A DNA stretch of 64,000 nucleotides from Gnetum montanum. Its lineage: Eukaryota > Streptophyta > Gnetopsida > Gnetales > Gnetaceae. Location of the stretch: contig MNCI01023974.1 in the NCBI GenBank assembly GCA_015680685.1, forward strand, positions 210,011 through 274,010, written 5' to 3'. The notes below the pieces were generated by a model. The model made no database searches, was not told the DNA's origin, and saw only the letters and a list, made by a program, of their open reading frames with translations. A program made the position numbers and the translations under genes. Positions 55,701 to 64,000 of the stretch are shown in pieces (the stretch's first letter is position 1; each line of letters starts with the position of its first letter).

Positions 55701-56158
55701 CTACAAAAGAAAGATTAAAGCTTTTGGAAAGCTATGAAGACATCTTGGTGACCTGGGAGACATCTTGTTCTAACAAGAGATGTCTTTTATCATTGGAGTA
55801 AACATCTTATCTTTAGAGGATACATCTTGCCTAAAAGCTAGGGTTGATAATAAGACATCTTGTCAAGCCTATATGTTGTAACCTAGAAACTTGCATAAAT
55901 TTAATTTAATGCATGTGATTAATTATTTAATGCTAGTAGATGCGTTTCAATAAATTATCTTATTTTTATTACTATTATTATTGTTACTTTTGTTGTTAAT
56001 TTCCTACATAAGTAAATGCAATTTTCTTGTTAGGATATTTTGTCAAAATTTCTTATCCTTTGTTTCACTATTATTAGAGCTCAGTTATAGATCTTTTGAA
56101 TATTTTATGATTAAATGTTAAAATCCAATTATGCCAAGAATTTTTTCTTTATATTAGT
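55701..56158. other. AT-rich DNA with an AGACATCTTG-type repeat and hairpin
   Basis: The words AGACATCTTG or AACATCTTA recur five to six times at 55735-55870. AGACATCTTGTT and its near inverse ACAAGAGATGTCT form an imperfect hairpin at 55758-55785. It ends at the LTR of element E (left flank TTAGT). Confidence 0.6.
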
Positions 56159-56863
56159 TGATGGGACACGATATCACATGGGCCGCGATATCGCATCCCA
56201 CGTGATATCACGTATGCAATATCGCGTCGTCCCCCGCGATATCGCGGTACGCCACAAAATCTATAAATAAGAGGCGGCTCTCCCTTTTTTTCCATCCTAG
56301 GATTAGACCATAGTGAAACTCTAGTAGTTTGATCATTCCAGAGATAGAATTTTTTCCATGTGCCCACAGTAGGAGTCCTAAAGTGAACAAATCTTTATTC
56401 GAGAAAACATTGTACCTGAACAGAAGTTTGTGTATGGCAATAAAGACGAACTTCCTAGATAAACCTTGCAATGCATGGAATAGGCTAATTAGGATTTTAT
56501 TTATTGTTATTTATTATTCATTATTTACATGCTTTATTAGTTATTAATTCTCTCTCAACCCTTTTCTCCTAGTTAAGTGCATNTAGGTAAATTAAGACTA
56601 GTTATTTAAGTTAGATTTAGTTAGTTAATTTCTTCAACCCTTTACCTCATCACCTTAGGAGATAAACTGAAAAATAATAAAAACCATATACCTTGGACTT
56701 ACTTAATCATACTATGAAAAATACAAGTCTGGGAAGACAACGAATGGTTAACCTTAAGTGTTCCATGAGGCGTGTAGGTACTTAGTCTATGGAGTTCGAC
56801 TAGATCACACGTGTTACACTCGTATTCGTATGGTTGAGTGTAGGGGTGCCTCACCACTCATCA
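56159..56863 (+). repeat. Element E 5' LTR (705 bp plus an undefined piece at 56583)
   Basis: It starts TGATGGGACACG and ends CACTCATCA. It is shorter than the B LTRs: about 100 or more bases between TTAAGTGCAT and AGGTAAATTAAGAC, present in B, are replaced by one N. The 88-bp tandem repeat is also missing. Confidence 0.9.
56165..56275 (+). promoter_or_regulatory. U3 promoter of element E: GATATC array and TATA box
   Basis: GATATC (one AATATC) occurs at 56170, 56187, 56204, 56218 and 56238, with spacings 17, 17, 14 and 20. TATAAATA follows at 56262-56269. Read away from the TATA box the spacings are 20, 14, 17, 17, the same order as in the B 3' LTR. Confidence 0.6.
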
Positions 56864-56864
56864 T

Positions 56865-56882
56865 TGGCGCCATTTCTGAGGA
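56865..56882 (+). other. Primer binding site of element E
   Basis: TGGCGCCATTTCTGAGGA lies one base after the LTR. TGGCGCC is intact and the rest is a mutated form of the tRNA-Asp-type site seen in B. Confidence 0.8.
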
Positions 56883-57009
56883 CTAAGTGTTTGTGCGCTA
56901 AGTAGAACATAGGATATTACTCACATCATTGGGAGCTTAAACGAACCCTTAGGATTAATTAAAAGAAAAAAATTATATAACAGTAAAATCAGCACACCTA
57001 TAAGACATC

Positions 57010-59450
57010 ATGTCTTCTTCTTCTTCTCACAAGAGCACATCACCTAGGGATAATATAGGAAATAGTCGGCAATCAAAAACCCATAACCTGAATCAGCTGG
57101 TTCCTTAACAATATAGGTTGACATATACTCATCCCGATGAGTATATACCCAACTTTACTTTTATCCTCCATCAAGATGAATAGATGCACTAGAGAGACCT
57201 GCAAGGTAACATAGTGTTACCTCCGGATCGTTTAGTCCCCAACATGCTCCTCCATGCTTTGGCATAGATTGGCATGACTCAGCTCTATGTTGAATACGTT
57301 ATAGGAGATTTTGATAAAAGGGATTACTATCCTACATCTGCACAACATATGAGGGAATCAAGGCAGGAGAGCCAACATACACTGTTGAAGGTCAAAGAGG
57401 TCCAACACATCCTAAGTGAAACTAGAGATGGTGAACCACTTATAACTGGTTCTCTATTGAAAGATGTTCCCCCTCCTAACAAAAGTGAGGAGGTTGGATA
57501 TCAGAACCTATGCTCCACGATACACAACCCTGGTTCTGATCCCTATGAATACCAACTGTTCACAGAGGGAACAACAACAAATGACAAGGATGGGCACTTA
57601 GATCGTCATCATGATCAGGGCCGAAGCCATAGAAGGGAAGGTAAGAAACATCGTCATGGTGATGGTTCTCCTTCTTCTTCGCCTTCATCACATCACTCAC
57701 CCTCTCCTTCCACATTAGGGTGCAATCATGGAGAGCATAATGGAAAGGATAAAGGTAAGCGCAATGAAAGACCTCGACGAGAGAGTTGAGAGAGAGGACA
57801 AGGGTATGAACGAAGGGAAAGTAGGGAACAATGGAGACATCATAGATGTCATGAAAGAGAAAATCGTGACGAACCCCTACTTTCCATCCAAAGCATGCTA
57901 GACATAATGGAGGCAGTAAGAATCCCAACAAGGAATTTAAAAGATAGTCGGATCAAACGCTTAGACATGAACAACATCCCACGATTTGAAGGGGGATACA
58001 ATGTGGATCCAAAAAATCATTTACAAGCATTCCACAATGCCTGTGCCTTGCAAAACATAGAAAATGAGTGGAAAAAACTAAATTTGTTTCCCAGGATACT
58101 CATCAAGGAAGCAGAGAGTTGGTACCGGTCCTTAGAACTGGAAACCATCAGGAGGTGGAGTACGATGTTAGAACTCTTCAACGATAAGTATCAAACATAC
58201 TCCAGAGTGTCTAATTTACGTAAGCAGATCTAAGCATGGAAGCAAGGTACTCACGAACCCTTGGATGCTGCCATCGGCCACTACTACACATTGTTACATC
58301 GTTGCCCAGGCCATGGATATGCACAACGGGATCAACTTCGCCATCTCGTATATGGGCTAAGGTATGAAACTAGGAGAACCCTTGGAACTTACGCCCAAGG
58401 GAGACTATCAAAACTTAGATCCCATGAGATACATTGCTTGTTGGAGTAAGTAGCCAAAGAAGAAGGGGAGCTACGTAAAAGGGAAAGTGCGGAAGAATAT
58501 AACCGTGATCCATCTCTTTAATAGAAGGGAGTGAAATTTTGTGATGAAGAGGATGAGTCACCAATTGAAGAGTTGGTGAACAGAAAAACCTTATCGATCT
58601 AGAAGTTAACAATAGAAGTATCGGCTAATGTGGATCAATTGTGGGATTCCTTAGACTCTAGACTTGAAACTGTCCTGAAAATCATAGAAGAGTCTAAGGA
58701 GGAACGAAGTAGTGACAAGAACAAGACAAAGCAGAGAGATTCAAGCCCTGCACATAACAAGGGTAAGGGGAAAATAACTATCTCTGATGAGGTTGTGGAC
58801 TCAGACTCAGACGATGATGGTGGATGTGAGATCTGCTACTATGACCATCCTAAGGAATGTTGTCCAATCATCTCACATCTACAAGAGTCTGGGGTGTATG
58901 CACTCAACCCAAGACTCAACCAACGGCAAACACCCCGAAGGTTACCTTATCCTCAAGGTAACCCAAGGCAGTTCCACCAACCATTAACGTACTATCCAAG
59001 TGGAACTCCACCACAACCCATCGGACAACATCAGTAGTGACAATACCCACAATCATGGGGGATGCCACCACCAAAACAATAGTACCCTTACAGGAAACCT
59101 GATCCTTACGACTATTATGTGTAGCAGTCGATTTCTCCAAATGATTCTATGGGTCACATAACCCCACCATGTTACTACCGAGCTCAGGAGTATTTTAGGA
59201 CTCCTTCTTCTCTGAGAGACGCCCCATGCCCATACTATCCTCCAAATCCATCCGCATCTCTTACACCAGTAGATCCACCACCAACCACTCCAACAAGGCC
59301 CAAGGTAATTCCCAGTCAACCGCAACAACCTGATATCACGAGGGCTCCCAATCCTCAATTCTTAGTTGGTTCTAACAATTATATGTCAAAAATATCTTTC
59401 TTTAGGACCAAAAATCCAACCAAGCCTCACCCTCACAAGTGATTAAACAT
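57010..59450 (+). pseudogene. Element E gag
   Basis: From ATG 57010 the text is MSSSSSHKSTSPRDN, then (after stops) YRLTYTHPDEYIPNFTFILH, a D/R/H-rich and serine-rich region (57590-57720), and the gag core. The core reads RLDMNNIPRFEGGYNVDPKN, HLQAFHNACALQNIENEWKK, EAESWYRSLELETIRRWSTM and LELFNDKYQ (57955-58200). A knuckle-like GGCEICYYDHPKECCP is at 58822-58870, and a proline-rich linker ends near 59440. The architecture is that of a Ty3/gypsy Gag, the particle protein. At least ten stops occur, for example TAG for W in DEYLHWRDL and TAA for Q in PQQY of B. Confidence 0.88.
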
Positions 59451-59489
59451 CTAAACACCTCCATACCAAATAAGATTTCAGGACCCCCT

Positions 59490-61678
59490 TCAACCTAGAA
59501 ATTGAGGCCAATGCACACGGTTATGTTAACACATACTATTACCGACTGGATTAAGGTAGGACACCTTCCCAAGAAATTATCTGATCTGGGAAGCCCCCTA
59601 ATTTATCTCCAAGTTTTTGGGAATGAACCTCATAAAGCTCTTCTTGACTCAGGCTCCATAGTCAACTTAATTTCACAAGAATTGTATAAAACCTGGAACC
59701 TACCTCCACTCAAGAAGAACAATATTCGCTTAGAGCTAGCTGACCAGTCCATCACTATTCCTTTGGAACAGGTTGAGGACATTGTCACCACCGTAGGTGG
59801 TTGGTCATACCTGGCTGATTTCCTGGTGATCCAAATAAAAAACACAAAGGGGACTTCCAGATAATAATGGGAAGGGCATGGCTGAGCACATAGGAATTTG
59901 CAATCTTTCCCTAGAAATATCCAAGAAAAATACCTTTGGAAAGATTGAGAAGAAGAAATTTCCATGCATCGCATATAGTGACATAGGATGCCATTGCGTG
60001 CAGAAATCATGGATAAGGCGGAGTTTAGCATTGCCTGCATGCAATCGATGCGCATAATACATTGACATACAAAAGTGCCTATATGTAGTAGCCACACGAC
60101 AAGAAAACACCCAATGGCTGATGGCTGACCAAGAGAATAATTCAATGACATGCATGGAACTGACTGAGGGAATAACAAGTACTTACGTTGAAAGCATGGA
60201 TACACTTGAGCAAGTCCGTGGCCAACTTCTAACCCTTAATCCTAAAAACATTAATTGGGAGAAGTTGGAGATTCCTGAGAAGTTTAAACAAGAGCCCCTA
60301 GATTTAAAACCTTTGCCCACTGGTTTGGAATACATGACCCTTAAAAATGAAAAAACGATAATCATTAACGTAAAGCTCGCACCCAAGCAAAAAGAAAGTT
60401 TGCTGAAGGTGATAAAAAAGTGGTCAACAACCTTTGCCTAGTCATACCCTAAACTAACCAGAATAGATCCTAGGATATGCCAACATAGGATTTACACAGA
60501 CCCCTCCATGAAACCTTGCAAGCAACCCTAGAGGCAATTAAACCCAAAGTTAAAACAAATAGTGAAAGAGGAGATAGAGAAACTTCTCAAGGCTAGGTTC
60601 ATTTACCCCATTGTGATAGCGAGTTGGTTAGTCCTCTTGTAATCGTACCAAAAAAAGAAGATAAATGAAGGGTATGTATAGAATTTAGGCTATTGAATAT
60701 GGCAACATTCAAAGATCACTTCACATTGCCATTTGTTGACCAAGTCTTAGACACTAGAGCAAGGCATTGCTATTACAGTTTTCTGGATGGGTATAGTGGG
60801 TACAACCAAATACGAATCGCACCATAAGACCAAGACAAAACAATGTTCACTAGTCCTTGGGGAATGTTTGCATACAAACAAATGCCTTTTGGCTTGTGCA
60901 ATGCCCCTGCCACATTCCAACAATTAGTCCTAAGCATATTTCAACAGCAAATAGGTAACATAGTAGAAGTCTTCATGGACGACTTCTCCACTTATGGGAC
61001 GAGCTTTGATCAAGCCCTCAACCGGTTAGAGCAAGTATTAAAATGATGTGTTGAAACCAACCTAAAGCTCAACTAGCAGAAGAGCCATTTGATGATTCAA
61101 GAGGGCATAGTACTGGGGCATAAAATTTCACAATTAGGAATAGAGGTGGATCCAGAAAAAATTAAAGTCATCCAAAAAATTACCCGACAACCAGAAACTG
61201 TTAAAGACATTCGGTCATTCCTTGGACACATTGGCTACTATAGGAGATTTATCAAGAACTTCTCCAAAATTGCCAAGACGTTGGTGGAATTAACGAAAAA
61301 AGATGCACCATTCGAATGGACCAGGGAATGTGAACAAGCATTCCAAACTCTCAAACAGAGGCTTGCGGAAACTCCCATTCTACAAGCCCCTAACTAGTCC
61401 AGGCCATTCCATATCATGACCGACACATCTAATTACGCCTTAGGAGCTGTACTGACACAATTAGATGAACAAAAATGACCTTATTATATCCACTATGCCA
61501 GTAAGAGTATCACCGGTGCACAACTCAACTACACGACTACGGAAAAGAAATTAATGGTTGTAGTGTTTGCACTAGACAAATTTAGGCACTATGTATTGAG
61601 CTACAAAGTATACATCCATACGGATCATAGTGCAATTAGGTTTCTTATGAACAAGCCAACAGTTAGCCCACGTATCAT
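59490..61678 (+). pseudogene. Element E protease, reverse transcriptase and RNase H
   Basis: The protease has ITDWIKVGHLPKKLSDLG and the active-site motif LLDSGS (D at 59646-59648), then LADQSITIPLEQVEDIVTTV. A linker with YVESMDTLEQVRGQLLTLNP leads to RT. RT keeps MATFKDHFTLPFVDQ, GMFAYKQMPFGLCNAPATF and the catalytic FMDDF (60972-60986), after a frameshift near 60615. The connection reads RSFLGHIGYYRRFIKNFSKI and DAPFEWTRECEQAFQTL. RNase H keeps MTDTSNYALGAVLTQ, YTTTEKKLMVVVFALDKFRH and IHTDHSAIRFL before the N gap. The proteins would copy the element RNA into DNA in the particle; the stops make this copy inactive. Confidence 0.9.
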
Positions 61679-62224
61679 NNNNNNNNNNNNNNNNNNNNNN
61701 NNNNNNNNNNNNNNNNNNNNNNNNNNNNNNNNNNNNNNNNNNNNNNNNNNNNNNNNNNNNNNNNNNNNNNNNNNNNNNNNNNNNNNNNNNNNNNNNNNNN
61801 NNNNNNNNNNNNNNNNNNNNNNNNNNNNNNNNNNNNNNNNNNNNNNNNNNNNNNNNNNNNNNNNNNNNNNNNNNNNNNNNNNNNNNNNNNNNNNNNNNNN
61901 NNNNNNNNNNNNNNNNNNNNNNNNNNNNNNNNNNNNNNNNNNNNNNNNNNNNNNNNNNNNNNNNNNNNNNNNNNNNNNNNNNNNNNNNNNNNNNNNNNNN
62001 NNNNNNNNNNNNNNNNNNNNNNNNNNNNNNNNNNNNNNNNNNNNNNNNNNNNNNNNNNNNNNNNNNNNNNNNNNNNNNNNNNNNNNNNNNNNNNNNNNNN
62101 NNNNNNNNNNNNNNNNNNNNNNNNNNNNNNNNNNNNNNNNNNNNNNNNNNNNNNNNNNNNNNNNNNNNNNNNNNNNNNNNNNNNNNNNNNNNNNNNNNNN
62201 NNNNNNNNNNNNNNNNNNNNNNNN
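61679..62224. other. Assembly gap (546 N) at the RNase H/integrase boundary of E
   Basis: Run of N. A length estimate may be involved; the linker and the integrase zinc finger and first half of the core should be here, which usually need more sequence. Confidence 0.95.
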
Positions 62225-62937
62225 TAGTGGTTGAGCATAAATTGACCACACCTTACCACCCCCAAGCTAATGGCCAAGCCGAGGTTACTAACCAGGAGAT
62301 TACCAGAATATTAACCAGAACGATTAGCAAATTTAGGTGAGACTGGAGCACAAAACTGAATGACGCTCTCTAGGTGTACCGCTTCACTTGGAAGCTCCCT
62401 ACAAGCTATTCTCCCTATGAGTTAGTGTATGGGAAACTACCAAAGCTCCCCATATAGAATGAGCTCTGTATACTATCCATGACTTGCAACCTTCACCTAG
62501 ACCTCAACCTAGCACAAAAACAACAATTGGAAACTCTGAACGTGCTAGATAAGAATAGATTGGTTGCACTATTGTTAAATGAGTTGCACAAGGCACACAG
62601 TAAATAGCATCATGACTTAAGAATTTGAAGGTTTAGGTACCAACCAGGAGACAAGCTCCTTTACTGGAATCCCACGCATGTACCTCAGCATACAAAATTT
62701 CAAAAATTTTGGGAAGGATCTTATATTATTCATACAACCTTCCCCTCTGGAGCCATGATGATATACAAACCTAACATCTGGGATAAAATATTATTGGTTA
62801 ATGTACAACAAAAAAAACCTTTCCGTGAACCCACAATAGCCAATACAAATTACACCTTCACTAGCGGGCAACCTCACTCTTTATTTTGGATCTCTCCCTT
62901 GCAATTCATTCATGGGGGAGATAGCTACCTATGCTGA
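62225..62937 (+). pseudogene. Element E integrase, second half of the core and C-terminus
   Basis: The text begins VVEHKLTTPYHPQANGQAEV with the catalytic E in GQAE intact, then TNQEITRILTRTIS. It continues with YSPYELVYGKLPKLP, ETLNVLDKNRLVALLLNELH and FRYQPGDKLLYWNPTHVPQ. Near 62700 WEGSYIIHTTFPSGAMMIYK follows. The frame ends HSLFWISPLQFIHGGDSYLC and a stop at 62935-62937. There is no chromodomain. Integrase inserts the DNA copy into the genome. Three or more stops interrupt it. Confidence 0.87.
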
Positions 62938-64000
62938 TCATGGGAGGCCCTCAATTCTTTTTAGTTTTTATTTTACACGTTTTTTATTTTCCACGTTTTT
63001 GTTTTACAAATTTCTTTAACTCTTCTTATTTTTGTTTTTCAACATCGTTATACTTTTCCATTTGTATGTGTCTGTGTGTGTGTGACCCACCTTGTAAGTT
63101 TGTCACCTAATAAGTATTCTTTGTGATGGTAGGAACTATTTTCATGTTGATTGCTAATGTTTGATTTTTACCTTTAGGTCACAATGTTGATACTAAGGTA
63201 TGTTTCTTTTGATATGGTAGCCAATGAGTTCACTTCATCCATTCCTCCACAAGTTTCTATGGTTTCTCTCGGCTTGGAAATGTATAGTCCCTTTCATAAT
63301 AAGAACTCTAATGAATTGGTGACTAGGCATTTTTCAAACTAAGGAAGGACTCAAGGTTTGAAAAGGGTGTGAATTTAAGGGAACTTGATGCATTTGTGTT
63401 GACCGTTCTCTTGGGTGCTTGGATGTTTTCTTCTTAAGTTTTCTTACTGTTTTGACGTACCCAATCATCGGGAAGCTGAGAAAATAACAATAACAAAGTC
63501 TTTGCATGGTGTGGTTCTCACACATAAAAACACAAAACACAAAAATAAAAAGAAATAAAAAAGAAAAACAAAGAGAAGAAAAGAAAAAAAGTGAGAATTC
63601 AAAGCACACCCCTTAGAAAAAATAATTCTTTGGACTATAAGCATTGGTTATGGAACTAAAAATGTTTCCTCTAACTAAGGCCCTTCTTGCTTCCCATTCT
63701 CTCCTCCTTCGTTTCATCGGAATGGTGGTGGCTCTTGGGTGAAGGCATTCTCATTATCCTAGAGGATGGTTCGGCCAAATGCATTAATGTGAGTCACTAG
63801 AAGTGGTTTGTTTGAGGCCATATTTGGAATGGGATCTGCTAAGTCACATTAATCATGAACTACACAAGGGGCTGTACACCACCTTGTTCTTGGGATTCCA
63901 TTCCATTCTCTTCTCTCCATCCTTCTCTCCATTCTTCACCTCATTGCCAGTTGTATCATTAGTGTATATAATTTGGTTGAGGCATTGTTTTCTTTTTGTT
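62938..64000 (+). other. Element E 3' noncoding region
   Basis: Aligns, inverted, with 33400-34430 of B and 237-1120 of A. TTTTATTTTACACG-type units occur at 62960-63050, a GT run at 63067-63083 and an A-rich block at 63520-63590. AAGGGGCTGTACACCACCTT is at 63866-63885. I see no envelope-like ORF. The window ends inside it. Confidence 0.75.

Larger units (their letters stand above)
56159..64000 (+). mobile_element. Element E: Athila-like Ty3/gypsy element with gag-pol, 3' end outside the window
   Basis: The plus-strand order is 5' LTR (56159-56863), primer site, gag (57010-59450), protease, RT and RNase H (59490-61678), N gap, integrase (62225-62937) and a 3' noncoding region that runs past the window end. 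It is the most complete copy of subfamily I and the reference for A and B. All coding parts have stops, mostly where B or the family has Q, W or R. The Athila-like assignment follows from the primer site, the order RT-RNase H-integrase without chromodomain, and the protease/linker sequence. Confidence 0.9.

Noticed and set aside
56165-56250. GATATC array considered as a CRISPR-like array
   Set aside because: The repeats are only 6-10 bases long with 8-14-base gaps, lie inside an LTR and occur in a plant-type genome.
57560-57931. A 123-residue minus-strand frame over the E gag
   Set aside because: It is a reverse shadow of the histidine/serine-rich gag segment.
59630-60205. A 191-residue minus-strand frame over the E protease
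   Set aside because: Protease homology with LLDSGS is on the plus strand; A and B confirm the coding strand.
61554-62277. Long frames across the second large N run
   Set aside because: Same artefact. Only the flanking RNase H and integrase texts are real.
62938-64000. An envelope-like ORF in the E 3' region
   Set aside because: No frame longer than about 90 codons and no transmembrane or signal segment; the sequence is low-complexity and A-rich.

Overview
The window looks like intergenic DNA of a seed plant with a very large, retrotransposon-filled genome; a gymnosperm such as a conifer is my best guess. This is an inference from the near absence of genes, long decayed LTR elements nested in one another, and one intronless plant-specific gene. 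Nothing identifies the species. There are three long N gaps (15938-16821, 33258-33387, 61679-62224) and four single-N joins (16864, 17724, 17817, 56583).

From left to right: (1) 1-2353 is the 3' part of a minus-strand Athila-like Ty3/gypsy element (A). (2) 2354-6209 is decayed DNA with one unrecognised coding-like stretch. (3) 6210-11085 is a second minus-strand Athila-like element (D) reduced to gag. (4) 11086-17816 is a fairly young Ty1/copia element on the plus strand with an almost open gag-pol, broken by an assembly gap and misjoins. (5) 17818-23383 is host DNA with the only convincing host gene, a 173-residue PADRE/DUF4228 protein at 18236-18757 on the minus strand, plus two short tandem duplications. 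(6) 23384-24246 is a solo LTR with a perfect CCTTT target duplication. (7) 25418 to at least about 52 kb is an old plus-strand Athila-like element (X) with two tandem LTR copies at its 5' side. Element B (31706-38758, minus strand, target duplication CACAT) is inserted in its RNase H, and a Tat-like gag-protease element (C, about 39239-50638, minus strand) is inserted between its RNase H and integrase. (8) 51.8-56.1 kb holds the X 3' region and a decayed coiled-coil-like ORF. (9) 56159-64000 is a plus-strand Athila-like element (E) with gag, protease, RT, RNase H and integrase; its 3' LTR lies beyond the window.

Two Athila-like subfamilies can be told apart by their LTRs. Subfamily I (A, B, E) carries a regular array of GATATC palindromes upstream of the TATA box. 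Subfamily II (D, X, the solo LTR) lacks it. E and X keep pol remnants, but A and B share one and the same deletion of RT, RNase H and integrase, and D lacks protease as well. Element C has gag and protease but no visible RT or integrase. The main theme of the window is therefore pol-less elements that presumably depended on related autonomous copies. Many stop codons in the elements look like C-to-T changes of CAA, CAG, CGA or TGG codons, as expected from deamination of methylated cytosine.
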